NCBI GenBank assembly: GCA_947650285.1
Contig: CANTFL010001446.1
Span: forward strand, 62,001-126,000
DNA: 64,000 nucleotides
Reading direction: 5' to 3'
Origin: Hyaloperonospora brassicae
Lineage: Eukaryota; Oomycota; Peronosporomycetes; Peronosporales; Peronosporaceae
Shown here: in pieces, positions 18,098 through 30,531 of the stretch
Position numbering within the stretch: position 1 is the stretch's first letter
Layout: every line of letters begins with the position of its first letter
Translations under genes and position numbers: made by a program
The notes under the pieces: model-generated
What the model saw: the letters and a program-made list of their open reading frames with translations, nothing else
What the model was told of the DNA's origin: nothing
Databases searched by the model: none

Positions 18098-19255
18098 GTA
18101 CTCTTCCTTACCAAGCCGTCAACGAAATGCAAAGGAAAGCGCAAGACAGTTAACATGCTTCTTCGCATCATGACTCAAGAACACTTGAAATCGATCGAGT
18201 AATATATCTATGTTATGGATTTGATTTGTAAAAGCCATAAACTGACCCATTCGTGAAAAAGCCACTAGTTTTGCCTTTTTGATGTGCCCCAAAACTTTCT
18301 TATATATATTATAAGAAACATGGTTTGCTGCAACGGGCAGCCACGGTCTTCTTATTTCTTTTAAGCGATTTAGAATCAAAATAAACGAAAAGCGAAGTCA
18401 GCATTTCGTATTAGCTTGAGTATACAAAAAATATGCCATAAACCGGTCTCATACCTTAGGTTTATATGGGTAATTTGAAAATATTAAGACCGTGAGAATC
18501 GATGCATGTGGGCATGTGATTAAATGCATGAAATGCACTTAGATTGACCGGGTTAAGCCAAGTAAGTCGTGAAAAAAATAATCGATTGTGATCGAGTATT
18601 GGTCAGGTGTTTTGTTAGGGACTATGTCGGCAGGAGTGAGGGAACAAAGATAAATTAATTAGGATATAACAATAAATTGGAAAGGTTTTCCGATTTGGTC
18701 ATCGTGTATGCGCTGAACTAGGGTTATATCATTGTGATTTTAGACCTGCCACGAGGATCAAATGTTTCACAGCTGTGTTGGAAATTTTGAGGTGTGTTGT
18801 ATACATAGCCGACAGCACCTGTTTTAGCAAGTCAATGAGCTTAATCAGTGAGTCAACTGTCTCTGACGAACATTTACTGAGCAGACAAAATGTAGGATGA
18901 CGTACGTGGTAATGCCACAAAACTACGTTAAAGAGGATCGTATTGTGATTGATGGTATTACAGTAAAGTGTCCGTAATTTGCAATTCTCTTATGTATTAA
19001 TCTCCCTTACTTATCAAAATTGAGTCCCATGTTGGGCCCAGGCCAAATATTAAAAAAACCTTAATTTGTAATATTAAAGCCAAAAAATATTTTGCCATAC
19101 AAATATTGAACTACTGCCGAGAGACCGCTACCAAAAATTATCCGGAGTTTGTTGCTTAAGGGATTTTTGCTAGCGCTTTCCAAACTGATCCTGCATCTTC
19201 TAAGTCATTTCTAAAACTCCTCTATAGTCTCCATCTAGGTAATGTGTTTCCAACA
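18098..19255. other. AT-rich stretch without recognised gene
   Basis: Frames are all below 90 codons and match nothing I know. Some of this may be the 3' end of the pogo element. Confidence 0.5.
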
Positions 19256-19430
19256 AACACCCACACGTACCTTAAGTGGGGGACGTCACTGGCAGAACAG
19301 TGCTGGTGAACACCGGCACACCAAAAACCGAAGGCTTTAACTTTTTACTGCAGTCGCCGGATATCAAACCGGTGACCTCTCTCTTGGTTCTGCCACACCA
19401 AACCACTTGAGATACAAGCTAATGGGCGAG
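19256..19430 (-). mobile_element. tRNA-derived SINE, minus strand
   Basis: On the minus strand TATCTCAAGTGG (19414-19403) resembles an A box and GGTTTGATATCC (19370-19359) a B box of an RNA polymerase III promoter, about 32 bases apart as in tRNA genes. A non-tRNA body follows. No full cloverleaf can be folded, so this is a SINE head rather than a tRNA gene. The target duplication was not identified. Confidence 0.6.
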
Positions 19431-19591
19431 GATCATCTCGACGCGCCTTTTTCACAACATGTAGCACCCTTCGATTCAATTCTACCCCCTAACTCTGCTA
19501 ATTAATTATTCGCTTCTTTGATCAAAATCTGGCCGTCCCAGCTATGCTAAAAAGCAAGACACTACTGCGTGGAAATTTGTTTTGCTTAGTA

Positions 19592-21547
19592 CTCCTTCCG
19601 TGTTAACATGTTTGTCCCTTTAACAACAAAAACAAAAATGAGCATTTTATATAGCCTAATTGGCTAATGCACCTCAAAATAAAACCCATTTAAAACAATT
19701 TTAGTCAGAGTTGTTCGTGTATTCATCCAGTAACTAAAAGTTGAAACCAGCACGTCAAAATCCATCCTTTTTGAAGGGTTTTGCACCAACGCTGATTACG
19801 GGGCTTGCAGACCACCAATTGTCACTCTTGACAATTTTAATAAAAGCTTAGAAAAGTCAAAAACCTCTATCTATGCTCGGAAAGCTTAATCGCCTTTGAT
19901 ATATAGCAATAGACGCCTAAACAAGACGCCTCTTTTGGCCGATTTCACGCAAATTTGCCTCTATAATTTTGGCTTTGTTTTACATTGGATTTAATTGCAT
20001 GCATCGGTTTGAACAGTAAACATCATTGCCTGCTTGCTGGTATTGCTGTCATAGTCGAAGATGAACACCAAACCCAAACTCCGCTCGAAGAACCTCACAG
20101 ACCTCGAACACACTGGTTTAATGTGTACGCTGCTTCAGTCTACTGGTGCAAACATGAAGGTCAACCGTACTAATTCTGAGTCAGTGGCGCTAACATAAAC
20201 GTGTTCTGCGAAGTCAATAATGAGGGTATGGAAGCGCGGTCACGACACCATGGCCCCCTCATTGGACCTTTTATATGTTATATCCAAATTTAAGGGTGAT
20301 AAAGGCACAGAAAGAAGAGATTCGTATGCAGTTCACGAGAAAATCGAGGCTGCGCCGTATCGTAAGCAATACACACTATGCTCTTTGGGACATGTTACGG
20401 GAATATCGGCCTCTACGCTTTGCACCAGCGCAATGACATCATGGAGACAACCAACGCTGTCAAGCCCCTGCTGACGTAGGAGAACAACCGCGCGATAATT
20501 GCTATCATCTTCCGTTTTGCCGACGAGTCGACACTCCTCTACACCCTACTGTACGATGTAATTCATATCGATGAGAAATGGTTTTACATGACACACGCGT
20601 CCCAGTGGATTTAACTGTCTCTTAACGAGCCGGCGCCACTCCGGTATGTACGTTGTCTATTCAATATTTTAAACTGGTGTGTAGTGCTAATACGAGTGAC
20701 CTAATGTGTAATGTTTTAAACGATGCAAAAGCAAGCGATTTATTTGTAAGGTGATGTTTTTAGCAGCAGTCGCCAAGGCCGAGAAAGGACACTGCCAGTG
20801 GTACTTGGTTTGATGGGAAGTTGGTCAGATGGCCTTTCGTGGAGCGGACGGTCGTGCACCGGACCAGCAAGAATCGACTAGTCGTAACTGTTGAACTCAA
20901 GCCAGTATCTACCGTGAGGAGAGCGGAGTACGTCGACATGTTGCTGGACAACGTCATCCCTGCGATCACCGCCAAGTTTTTGGCGTCGCAGCCAACGCGG
21001 AGCTTTTTACTTACAACAGTACATGGCGCGACGTCACGTGAAAGAAGATGGCCCGCTCGTGAGTGAGGATGGCCGCCAGTTGAGCCTTGACCTACGCGTA
21101 TTGTGTCAGCCTCCTAATATCCCGGACTTCAATGTGCTGCTTAGGCTATTTTCGATCGATCCAGACACTACAGCACGAAGTGGCGCCTCGTAGCTACGAC
21201 GAGTAGGTAGAAGCAGTCCAAGAATCGTCTATGAATCGTAAGATAGAAAAACTAGAAAACGTATTTCTTTCGCTGCAGTCGTGTATGACTGCAGCACTAA
21301 AAGACGATGGTGGCAATGCCTATGAGCTACCACATTCGGTGAAGGCCACTCTTCGTCGACATGGAGACTTGCCTCGGTCGCCTAGTTGCCCTCGAGCTTG
21401 TACGACATGGCACGTAATCTCTTAACCAAATCGAAGTAATACATGTCATTTATCTTTTCCCTTTATAAATTGATATTGACGAAATGGACAAACATTGTAA
21501 AACAAAACATCGATCGATTTGGGACAAAGACCATGCCACAGAGGGAG
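19592..21547 (+). mobile_element. Tc1/mariner-type transposon relic with terminal inverted repeats
   Basis: Left end CTCCTTCCGTGTTAACATG and right end (complement) CTCCCTCTGTGGCATGGT are imperfect inverted repeats of about 30 bases that share TTTGTCCC further in. Each is flanked by TA (19590-19591 and 21548-21549), the target duplication of this superfamily. The inside carries a broken transposase (20220-21425). Length 1956 bp. Confidence 0.75.
20220..21425 (+). pseudogene. Tc1/mariner transposase, broken
   Basis: Fragments in several frames follow the order of oomycete Tc1/mariner transposases: a helix-turn-helix piece (LGHVTGISASTLC, about 20390), DVIHIDEKWFYMT (20555-20593) with the first catalytic D, KLVRWPFVERTVV and VVTVELKPVSTVRRAEYVD (20815-20940), VIPAITAKF, a degraded PPNIPDFNVL (third acidic block) and a C-terminal piece FLSLQSCMTAAL...NAYELPHSVKATL. 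The block expected to hold the second catalytic D (family: Q-Q-D-N-A-x-x-H) is not recognisable, and stops occur at 20613 and 21064. Not functional. Confidence 0.8.
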
Positions 21548-21965
21548 TAAATGATGAAGGACTATTGAGGGTAGTGATTGGCAATACTCACTCATTGGTG
21601 GATAGAGGCCATGAAATCAATCTACAAAAATAGCAATTGCTGCAAGACGCGGCAATGAATGGTGAGAAAACGGGTGTGTTCCATATTTGCAGTTTGCCAT
21701 AGTTACATTAGGATAAGAAAAAAACTTTAAAGGTCGCTTTATGTACTGAAAATAACATACATATACTTTATCTTTTACGAAGCAACTTCGTTCTGTCAAT
21801 AACCATTTCTTCGGACGGATGTGTACGTGGAGCTTTGGGCACCTACATTTACACTGTGGTGAATGTAGGTAGCTTGTGCTTTGTCTGTAACAGCATTTGG
21901 TGCATTTTTATAGCATGACACAGAGATTCGGTTGGTGTTGTCCATAAGGCAAATTCAGTAAAATG

Positions 21966-22045
21966 ACGAAGTAGAAGAAGAAGAAGAAAAGAAAGAAGAT
22001 GAAAAAGAAGAAGAAGAAGAAGAAAAAGAAGGAGGAGAAGAGACA
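21966..22045. repeat. (GAA)n-rich microsatellite, purine tract
   Basis: Eighty bases of almost only A and G, mostly GAA triplets with GAAAA and GGA interruptions, about 490 bp beyond the end of the eL19 gene. Long GAA tracts can form triplex DNA, but no function is shown here. Confidence 0.9.
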
Positions 22046-22535
22046 GTCGTAGTACGCTCGTTCATCGTGGACGTAAGTCACAGTGCGTACTTCACACGAT
22101 AGGGCTGTTCATGCAGGCATGAATACTGTATCACAAAGTCAAGATGCATGCTATGATTATGACAGACTTGGGACAGAGATGGACGTAGCTGCTTGATCAC
22201 GACTTGAAAGGGGTTCTCTCATCGCGCAACCTTCGCGCACAATTGAACAAACCACTTCGTTCAATCGTGAAGATTGAGATACAGCCAGTGTATACACACG
22301 GAGCAAAGGGAGACCAATGCACATTGAGACAAAAACCAAATCCCACCAAAAAGCTCGCCAGATAGAGGAGATAGAAAAACATTTACATACTCAGAGGACA
22401 ACCGATGCACTGCATCGCTCAAAAACGACTCCATTCCGCTTTACACGGGTAGTAACCCACTTGCGGCCATGCAAGCAGTCACTCTATCCCACCTCGTCGC
22501 ACCACTCCCGTGCCGCACTCAGCCAACCGACGTGT

Positions 22536-23231
22536 CTACTCTGCCTTCGCCACGGCCGACGCCACCGACACCGCCGCTGCCGTCGTCTTCTTCGCCTTGC
22601 GCTCCCGCGCCGACTTGGCCTTTTCCTTGCGGGCGTCCGACTGCTCTTTCAGCGTCTTCTCGCGATGACGCTCCGCCTTCATCTTGTGGATCGTCTCCAT
22701 GAGCACGCGCTTGTTCTTGAACTGGTTGCCCTTGCTGCGCATGTAGAGCTCGTGGTAGATGTGCTTGTCGATCTTCTTGGCCTCGCGGTACTTGCGCAGG
22801 AGGCGACGGAGCACGCGAATGCGCCGCATCCAAATCACTTTGAACGGCAGACGCGCGTTGGCTGTACCGTGGCGCTTGCCAATGCCCGTGTGGCGGCCCT
22901 TGCGCTTCGCTTCATTGCGCTTCGTGAACCGCGCGCGCGAGTGGATCACCTGCGGCTTCTTGATCACAAACCCGTCCTTCACGAGCTTGCGGATGTTCTG
23001 GCGCGAGTTGGCCAGCGCGATCTCGTTCGACTCGTTCGGGTCGAGCCAGATCTTGCGCTTGCCGCACTTGAGCACGGACGCCGCCAGACTAGCACACAGA
23101 TAGAAAGCGAGAGAGAGAGAGAGAGAACAAGTGGGTACAAGTGTCAGGCAACGGCGTCAAGAGGTCGTTGCAATAACGTGAACGACGCGCTTCGTCTAAA
23201 CGTACCGCTTCTGGAGTTTCAACGACACCAT
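22536..23231 (-). CDS. RPL19: 60S ribosomal protein L19 (eL19), two exons
   Basis: eL19 is a protein of the large cytosolic ribosomal subunit with a long C-terminal helix that helps bridge the subunits. Exon 1 (23231-23206) encodes MVSLKLQK and two bases of an Arg codon; exon 2 (23088-22536) completes it and continues [18 protein letters not shown], the family signature. Further landmarks are [16 protein letters not shown] and [20 protein letters not shown], and a Lys/Arg/Ala-rich tail ending KAE. The spliced protein is 192 residues, normal for the family. A frame starting at GTG 23075 alone would miss the conserved N-terminus. This is the only clear housekeeping gene in the window, and it lies between transposons. 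Confidence 0.96.
23089..23205 (-). other. Intron of eL19 (117 bp, phase 2)
   Basis: GTACGT at the 5' end and TGTGTGCTAG at the 3' end, preceded by a (CT)n pyrimidine run (GAGA repeats on the plus strand at 23112-23127). Splicing joins CG and T into an Arg codon and restores the eL19 N-terminus, which is strong support. Confidence 0.93.
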
Positions 23232-24285
23232 CGGGGGGTTCTGCTCTGCACGTTGGCCCAATGAGGAGAGAGAAGTGAGGAGCTCCGAGCGCTCGGCGAC
23301 GGGTGGAGGCGACAGCCATACAAACGACAAGCGAGTTGACCGCTGGCATACAAACGGCAAGAGAACGACCAGCTCCGGTTCGAACCGACGCAAGAGGAAT
23401 GTGTGGCGAAGAGACCGCGACCGCACCGGTTCATTGATGGTCCCGAACAGTGACACGAGCGGATAGTGACGAAGAGATGCGGTGCGCCACGACCGTTTGT
23501 CGCCATGGAGGTTCACATTCTCATGCGACAGACGGCTTCTTGGCGAGAGTGACACAAAAGGACGACCACTTGTTTCAGTACTTTTCAACATGCGCATTGA
23601 TGAAATAGGCAAGCACAGTGGAGCGGTTTCGCACCACTGCACATCGTCGGGTAATTGCCGAGGTACTTGCACAGCTTTGTATGCATCGCGTCAACCGTAG
23701 CTGCCAGCACAACGAGACACGAATTATCCTAGACGGCATACTCGTAGTCAGCTGGGATCACCGTTACCGCGAGTGCACCTTGATGGTAGACATAGCAGCT
23801 TTCGTTGCAGTGAACACCAGGCGATTGCCAAGGCGACATACTTCGAGCTTGCTTGTCATGTCCGCCTAGTGCAAGCGAGCATGGACCACAATGTTACCGA
23901 TTACAAGAGACGTCTCGATAAGGTTACAACGTACAAAACCATTTGTCGACGGCGAACGACCGCTTCTAAAGTTGTCTGTCCCATAAGAATTTCATCATGT
24001 CGGGGAACAGCAGATGACGAGCAGCAGCGACGCGGCCCGTAAATTGTTGGTCGGCCGTCGCATCTATATGCACCTCTCGTTTATAAACTCACCAGACCGA
24101 ATAAGTTTCGATACCCTGCATGATCGAGACGCTTACAAATCCCATCTAAATATGTGCAGCTTGTCCTGGTCATCTCCACAACTTTGAGGCCGTGTGCTTC
24201 GTAGGGCTTATGAATCGGATAGAAGCAGCACACCGAATGAAGCAGACTGATATCAATTCCGCAAAACAATCTGATCCGGACACGA
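23232..24285. other. Upstream region of eL19, no gene recognised
   Basis: This must contain the eL19 promoter. No plus or minus frame resembles a known family. Two copies of CATACAAACG-CAAG stand at about 23317 and 23347. The right part up to the 5' LTR of gypsy copy 2 has only short frames. Confidence 0.5.
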
Positions 24286-24819
24286 TGTAACGGGGTTACA
24301 CGTCGACTGGTAGTCGACAATAGGTGTGGTGCACACAAGGGATGGGATCCCCTTTAAAGTAATATTAGAACACAAGTATCAATTGTTGAAGACTGATGTC
24401 TGTCAACCATTGATTACGAGATCTTTTAAGAGGTTTATTTAGGACATAAGTGAGTAGGTTATTTACTTTGTTCTAAGGTGTTCTTTTAGGTTAAAAGAAG
24501 AAATAAAATTCAGTTCCCATTTTGATCAACAAAAGACACGTGCCTCTCTGAGGCGTCTTGCGATCGTAAGGAGCTAGCAACGCCTTGTTAAGGCAGCTAC
24601 TCCTTGTGCACTCTGTGCGTTTGATTCTCTTGAATCGTTTGGTCCCCCTGGAACAGGGACCGTAAGCTCTCTGAGCTTGTTGACTCTTTGAGTCGGGTTC
24701 TTTGAACCAAACCTTAGCTCTCGGAGCTGTTGACTCTTTGAGTCGGGTTCGTAGAACCAAAGTTGCTCATAGAGCGTTAAGTCTTCCTCTGACTTAAGGA
24801 GCTGTGTAGCTCCGCTACA
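24286..24819 (+). repeat. 5' LTR of gypsy copy 2
   Basis: 534 bp. The start hairpin reads GTCGACT-GGT-AGTCGAC (24302-24318), a compensated variant of the copy 1 hairpin. The 51-bp hairpin-rich unit is present twice, with loop changes (AGCTC-TCG-GAGCT, GACTC-TTT-GAGTC, GGTTC-GTA-GAACC). Confidence 0.95.
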
Positions 24820-24821
24820 CT

Positions 24822-24829
24822 TGGTAGCA
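24822..24829 (+). promoter_or_regulatory. Probable primer binding site, gypsy copy 2
   Basis: TGGTAGCA two bases after the LTR, as in copy 1; pairing with an initiator-Met-like tRNA is inferred. Confidence 0.45.
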
Positions 24830-24878
24830 CTTGTAGTCAATCTACGCCTGAGTCGGTAACGACTGATCCTCTGTGAGG

Positions 24879-25912
24879 ATGGAGCAATCCACACCCCTCT
24901 CTGAGGCCCAAAAGGTCGCGCTTGATAAGCTGACCGCGGCCGTAGGCCCTGAGTATGTGGAGTTTCTAGCTGCACAAGGTCCCGATGTGCTCAATGCACG
25001 AGTCGAGACCTTCATGCAGTATGAAACGGCCCTTTTAGGGCAGGTTCAAAACCAAGTAGCGTCGGCTATGCCAACACGCTACGTGGCGATGCCACCAGAA
25101 GAGGCTAAGCCTCGTCCCCTTAGGGTGGACGTTAAACATTACTCCGGGAAGGAGGGGGAAACCTGACCCTCTGGATCCGTGAGATTGAGATGGCCATGAG
25201 CTCTGGCCTTATCTCACTGGAGTACCAGCGGGTCTCGCTGGCTATCTCCAAGCTCGATGGAAGAGCTAGAGAGTGGGCTCTGACGTGTGGCACGTCGGTC
25301 GACTTGGCGTTTCCCACATGGGATTCGCTCAAGTTAGACCTTTTGCGAGTTTTCTCGCCGCCTAACCAGGCCTATCGCGTGCGCTCACGCTTCTTGTCTA
25401 CCCGTCAGGGTAAGAATGAGCTAACGGACTATGTCCAAGAGTTGAGAACTCTGATGGCTGCTATGCAGTCTGACCCTCTCCCTGAGACAGTCTATGTGAC
25501 TGTCTTCATGGAAGGTCTTCGTAATGGCGTTGCCAGGACCGAGGTGTTTCGGGTCCATCCCTCTACTTTTGAGGAGGCTGTTAGCATCGCTCAAAATGCT
25601 GAGCACAACTTCAAGTCGGCCAGACTTGGTTGGAATGGGTACAACCCAAGCTTTGCGAGGGCAACCTCTGCGAGCACCTCGGCTTACTGTAAGCCAGAAC
25701 CGATGGATCTCAGCCATGCTGAAGATGAAGGTGAAGCGGAGCTTCATGTTGCAGAGCAACGACAGGAAGTGAGACGCTGTTATATGTGCGGAAGCACTAA
25801 ACACTTGCGTCCCACTTGTCCTTTGCGTAAGCAACAACCGACTCCTATGGGTCGAAACCCCAGCCACAACCAGAAACCTGGTATGGCACGGGGAAACGTC
25901 GACACCCAGTAG
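24879..25912 (+). pseudogene. gag: Gag, gypsy copy 2 (one-base deletion)
   Basis: The ATG at 24879 and the first 95 codons match copy 1 closely. At about 25160 copy 2 has GGGGGAAACC where copy 1 has GGGGGAAAACT; the loss of one base brings TGA at 25164 into frame. The rest of gag, including the zinc knuckle CYMCGSTKHLRPTC, continues in the other frame to TAG at 25910. The deletion is in a run of A, a common slippage site, so a sequencing or assembly error should be excluded. If real, copy 2 cannot make particles by itself. Confidence 0.88.
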
Positions 25913-25917
25913 GCGCG

Positions 25918-28900
25918 GGGCGCCCTACTGGGGTAGAACTGAGTTCTGTTGCTTCTCTACGAGGTAGAGTGAAACAGGGCTTAGCCCCACCGAGCTATGT
26001 GCCCGCCAGCACAGAGCGTGGATACAAGCCTGGCTTGTTAGTCGCCGAGGCGAAGATTAAAGGCTTTGAGAAGCATTGGTCGATCCTAATCGACTCCGGA
26101 GCATCATGCAATTATGCTCGACGTCGTTCCCTTGAGGGAAGTCAGCGATACGCTGAAGCGCTCAAAGCGCATGAGGGTGATTCAATCACCGTTCGTTTAG
26201 CGACTGGTAGTCGCGTCACGGTGCCTAAAGTTCCGTTGAACTTAGGTGTGAAGTTTTTGGACTTTGACAGCATTGAACGCTGTCTTGTCCTCGATTTGGA
26301 TTCGAGATATGATCTCATCCTGGGTATGGCTTGGCTTGAACGCCATGAGCCATGGATTGATTGGAGGTCTAAGACCTTAGGCGCCACGCGCAATGTTCCT
26401 AGCGAAGCTTTGGAGAGTCATGAACCCACCTTTGCTAGGCAACAAAAGCGCTATTGGCGCGAGCCATTGACGGAAGATGTCAATGTGCTGGACATTGGTA
26501 TGTCAGAGTTAATTAACTCCAATGTCAATGACATCAATATTGAGCGGAGCTCTTTCACCGTATGTGAAGGGAGTTATACTCCGTTGAGTGATACTCGTTG
26601 TGATACTGAGTCACTGCATGCTGCAGGCATGGTTGGCCTAGGGCCGAGACATCAAGAATGTAATTCCTCTGATGTGAGTGGGGTGGCACGTGAAATTCCA
26701 CCGAGTGAGGGCGGCCGAGGTGGCACCTCACTGAATGTCGGTAATGACATTGATGGCGAGAAGCCAGAGTGTTCAGGGCTAGGCCCGGATGCTGTACGTG
26801 AAGTGGTACGTGTAAATCCACTGGGTGAAGTGTTCGAGTTACGTAACACTTCACCAGATGTCGTTCAAGACATGAGCTCTCGTATAGAGCGTGCTAAGAT
26901 GAATAGCAACCACGGGGACCCTACTGTCCCGGCCTCTAGGAGGCGTAAGGTTTCTTTGAGGAAACAATCTCAGCGTAGGGTGGCAACTGTTAAGCGCCCA
27001 ACGTCTAAGAAGTCACGAAGTGATAATAGTAATAATACACTATATACACTTGTCAATGGGTTGACTGGCCAGATTGATGGCAATATTAGTCTTGAGACTC
27101 TTCCATCCTTGGATACTCTCTTTGAACTAGACGAAATGTCTGACGGCGAATTTAGCCAAGCCTTACAGGCAGGAGAATTATCCGAGTTAGTGGTCATTCG
27201 GCCGGATATTGAGTTGAACTCATCCTCGTTATTGGACGAGTCTGTCCTTGAGGACACAAAGGCGGCATTGGATGCCCGTAGTGGATCTTCGATCCTTAAG
27301 GATCCTCTTGATCCGTTCTATCCTTTGGTAAAGGAGTTTCAGGACGTGGTGTGTCACAACCCACCGTCCGTCTTGCCTCCCGATAGAGGTGTACGTCATG
27401 AAATTGACTTGGTTCCTGGAACTAAATACTGCGTAACACGGCAGTGGCCTTTACCGAAGGAACAGTGTGACGTCATTGACGACTTCTTTCGTGCAAAGCA
27501 CGCGGCAGGAATGGTACGTGAGAGCAAATCTCCCCATTCCACACCGACCTTCTGTGTCAAAAAGCCCAATGGGAAGTGGCGCATTGTTCATGCTTACAAT
27601 AAGCTTAATGCGGCCACCATCCCGGCTCAGACACCAATTCCGAGGAAGGATGTTCTTCAGAACAATATGGTGGGATGTACAATGTACAGTGCGCTCGACT
27701 TAGTCGATGGTTATTACCAGCTGCTCATGCGAGAAAGCGATATTCCGCTGACAGCGGTCAGCACTCCAAGCGGTATGCTCTGGGAGTGGCTTGTTATGCC
27801 GCAAGGGTTATCAAATGCCCCGGCTACATTCAATCGTCTTGTGACACAATTGTTCAGACCTCACAGAGGTTATGCACAGACGTACTTTGATGACATCTTT
27901 GTCCATAGTCGTGCTATGAACGGTCGGTCAGATGTGGACAATCACATTGACCATTTACGAGCGGTGCTCGAGTGCATGCGCACGAATAAGTTGTACGCCA
28001 ACGCGTCTAAGTGCATCTTTGGTGCAGAAGAGATTCCCTTTTTAGGGTGCTTTATTGGTAAGCGAGGCCTTAGAGCGGATCCCGCTAAGGTAAAAGCCAT
28101 AGTTGATTGGCCGGTTCCAAAGAACCAAAAGGACTTACGTAAGTGGCTTGGCCTTGCCAATTACTTGCACAAGTACAGTGCGAATTACGCAGACATGGCT
28201 CGGCCATTATCCAATCTCCTTAAAAAGGATGTGGAATGGTGCTGGACTAGCACCGAGCATGATGCTTTTCAAGCAGTAAAGGAGAGTCTCCTTCATGCGC
28301 CAATCTTGGCTTTGCCTGATCCTGATCGATCTTTCAGTGTCGTCTGTGACGCATCTGACTTTGCCATAGGCAGCGCTCTGTTACAGACAGATTATGATGG
28401 ACGGGAACGCGTCATTGCGTTTGAGTCCCGGCAGCTGAAGGCTGCAGAAAAGAACTATCCTGTTCATGACAAAGAGCTACTTGCAATGAAGTATGCTCTC
28501 GTCAAATTCAGAGTTCATCTTCTTGGCTCTAAGCCGTTTGTGATCTATACAGATCATGCGTCACTACGCACTGCGACCCAGTCGCCTCACCTCTCTCAGA
28601 GAATGGCTCGTTGGCTTTCCTTCTTTGCCGAGTACAACTTCGAGGTGAAGTATAAGCCGGGCAAGCAGAATGCTTTGGCTGATGCGTTGTCACGCAGGCC
28701 TGACTATGAGCTTGCTCATGTTACGACTCTGTCGTCGTCGGTCACTGACCTAATCCGTACGGCATATGCCAAGGATGAACACTGTGTAGCTCTGCTACGT
28801 GCTCTAGGGAGCGAGGAGTTTAAGGACTCGGACATAGAATTGTCGGCACGATTACGTGCGAGGTTACATCGATATTCTATCGATCAAGGCCTGTTGTGCT

Positions 28901-30531
28901 ATAGCACGGATGTGGAGGATACCCCTCGCATCGTTGTCCCTCATGATGAGGAGTTGAAGTATCGGATCCTCTATGAGGCACATGATACTGCGTTGAGTGG
29001 TCATCTCGGTCGTGAGAAGACCTATGGCTCAGTTAGCCAATGCTATTGGTGGCCCAAACTATACAAATGGGTGAGCACATATGTGCGTACGTGTGAAACG
29101 TGTCAACGGGTGAAACCCTCACCTCACGCGGCCGCGCCGCTGGCTAGTTTGCCTATACCCAAAGGGTGTTGGGAGTCCATCAGTATGGACTTCCTGTTCG
29201 GTTTACCGAAGGATTCGTATGGAAATACGGGTATTGTGGTCTTTGTTGACCGTTTGAGCAAGATGGCTCATTTAGCAGCGGTGCCAGATACCATTGATGG
29301 TGAAGGTACAGCTACGCTGTTTATCGATCGAGTGTTTCGACAACACGGTTTGCCGTTGGCAATTGTCTCTGATAGAGATCCTCGCTTCACTGGGAAGTTT
29401 TGGAAGTCCATCTTCAAGGTGCTCGGCACACGTTTGGACATGTCCACAGCGGATCATCCGCAGACTGATGGTCAAACCGAGCGAGTGAATCGCATCATCG
29501 GTGACATCTTGCGCAGTGTTTGCGCTGAAACGCCTAAGCGTTGGAGTTCGATGCTCCCTGTCGTTGAGTTTGCGTTGAATAACGCCGTGCATGCCTCCAC
29601 CGGCTACACACCGTTTTATGTGAATGGTCTCACACACCCTCGCGTTCCGTTAACGCTACCACTGCGTGGTTCAGGGCTTGGTGGGGGAGGAGTTGCCGAT
29701 CGGCTTGCTGATATCAGCCCTGCTACTGTTCAAAAACAGGTAAGCGAGTTTCTCGCAACGCGATTGAATGTCTTACGACATGTGCGTGACGCACTGGCTG
29801 ATAGCCAAGACAAGCAGAAGGAACAAGCTGATGCTAAAGGCAGAGGTTGTATTGAACGTTATGAGGTCGGAGACCAAGTTCTACTCAATGCTAAAAACCT
29901 ACCTACAAATGTAGTGTCTGCTGTCTTCAAGACAAAGTTGCGCCCGCGCTTCATTGGACCATTCACGGTCGTCGCCAAGAAGGGACTTGCGTATACGCTC
30001 AACCTTCCGCGCAAACTGCGCACACACCCCGTGTTCTACGTTGGTTTGCTTAAGCCGTATCGGGATCCGTCCCACGTGAACTTGGAGGCGCTTGCGCCGG
30101 GTAGGTTGGCCTTGCCATCGGTTGCTGAATCCGTATCAGGAGGTCAAGCTGAGCCTCCATCCGGGCTTGGCCCAACTCCAACGCCTGGACACGGGCTCGC
30201 ATCGCGTCAAACGCACTCTGGGTCTTACCCAATGTCTCACGGAGACCACTCATCTCGAGAAGCATCTTCTCATGCTCCTCCTTCGGTATACCGACCACCT
30301 CCGACGCTGCTCGATGAGCAAGGGAACCGCCAGTTCCATGTGGAGCGACTCCTGAAACGACGTCGTCGTCAGGGTCAATACCAGTATCTGGTGAAGTGGC
30401 GAGGGTACCCGGAGTCGGAGAACTCGTGGGAGTTTGAGACACCCCTTCGGCAGGATTGCCCATACGCCGTTGATGTTTTTGAACATCGTGGCAAGGGTCA
30501 TCCCTCGACCGAGAGCGCTTCTCACCAATAG
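25918..30531 (+). CDS. pol: Pol polyprotein, gypsy copy 2 (open throughout)
   Basis: A 1537-residue frame numbered from GGG 25918, the codon aligned with the pol ATG of copy 1; copy 2 has no ATG there, and the first GTG is at 25969, so the true start is unclear. Domains: protease with DSG (about D59); RT with [14 protein letters not shown] and YFDD at about 656-659; RNase H with [22 protein letters not shown] and YTDHAS; integrase with H1022 and a CETC zinc motif, and catalytic D1091 (MDF), D1152 (SDRD) and E1188 (QTE), giving D,D-35-E; GPF module; chromodomain ([20 protein letters not shown]), which binds modified histones in chromoviruses. All key residues are present. The frame lies -1 to gag, so frameshifting or reinitiation would be needed. 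The last 482 bp overlap the antisense ORF. Confidence 0.93.
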   Translation, partial: GRPTGVELSSVASLRGRVKQGLAPPSYVPASTERGYKPGLLVAEAKIKGFEKHWSILIDSGASCNYARRRSLEGSQRYAEALKAHEGDSITVRLATGSRVTVPKVPLNLGVKFLDFDSIERCLVLDLDSRYDLILGMAWLERHEPWIDWRSKTLGATRNVPSEALESHEPTFARQQKRYWREPLTEDVNVLDIGMSELINSNVNDINIERSSFTVCEGSYTPLSDTRCDTESLHAAGMVGLGPRHQECNSSDVSGVAREIPPSEGGRGGTSLNVGNDIDGEKPECSGLGPDAVREVVRVNPLGEVFELRNTSPDVVQDMSSRIERAKMNSNHGDPTVPASRRRKVSLRKQSQRRVATVKRPTSKKSRSDNSNNTLYTLVNGLTGQIDGNISLETLPSLDTLFELDEMSDGEFSQALQAGELSELVVIRPDIELNSSSLLDESVLEDTKAALDARSGSSILKDPLDPFYPLVKEFQDVVCHNPPSVLPPDRGVRHEIDLVPGTKYCVTRQWPLPKEQCDVIDDFFRAKHAAGMVRESKSPHSTPTFCVKKPNGKWRIVHAYNKLNAATIPAQTPIPRKDVLQNNMVGCTMYSALDLVDGYYQLLMRESDIPLTAVSTPSGMLWEWLVMPQGLSNAPATFNRLVTQLFRPHRGYAQTYFDDIFVHSRAMNGRSDVDNHIDHLRAVLECMRTNKLYANASKCIFGAEEIPFLGCFIGKRGLRADPAKVKAIVDWPVPKNQKDLRKWLGLANYLHKYSANYADMARPLSNLLKKDVEWCWTSTEHDAFQAVKESLLHAPILALPDPDRSFSVVCDASDFAIGSALLQTDYDGRERVIAFESRQLKAAEKNYPVHDKELLAMKYALVKFRVHLLGSKPFVIYTDHASLRTATQSPHLSQRMARWLSFFAEYNFEVKYKPGKQNALADALSRRPDYELAHVTTLSSSVTDLIRTAYAKDEHCVALLRALGSEEFKDSDIELSARLRARLHRYSIDQGLLCYSTDVEDTPRIVVPHDEELKYRILYEAHDTALSGHLGREKTYGSVSQCYWWPKLYKWVSTYVRTCETCQRVKPSPHAAAPLASLPIPKGCWESISMDFLFGLPKDSYGNTGIVVFVDRLSKMAHLAAVPDTIDGEGTATLFIDRVFRQHGLPLAIVSDRDPRFTGKFWKSIFKVLGTRLDMSTADHPQTDGQTERVNRIIGDILRSVCAETPKRWSSMLPVVEFALNNAVHASTGYTPFYVNGLTHPRVPLTLPLRGSGLGGGGVADRLADISPATVQKQVSEFLATRLNVLRHVRDALADSQDKQKEQADAKGRGCIERYEVGDQVLLNAKNLPTNVVSAVFKTKLRPRFIGPFTVVAKKGLAYTLNLPRKLRTHPVFYVGLLKPYRDPSHVNLEALAPGRLALPSVAESVSGGQAEPPSGLGPTPTPGHGLASRQTHSGSYPMSHGDHSSREASSHAPPSVYRPPPTLLDEQGNRQFHVERLLKRRRRQGQYQYLVKWRGYPESENSWEFETPLRQDCPYAVDVFEHRGKGHPSTESASHQ

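Noticed and set aside
22317..23264. 315-codon plus-strand ORF
   Set aside because: It is the mirror of the eL19 gene: the minus strand encodes a complete, conserved ribosomal protein with a proper intron. The plus frame is open only because of eL19 codon use.
23370..23395. GGTTCGAACC, a perfect B-box match upstream of eL19
   Set aside because: No A box at proper distance and no cloverleaf could be folded around it; the motif is palindromic and may occur by chance.
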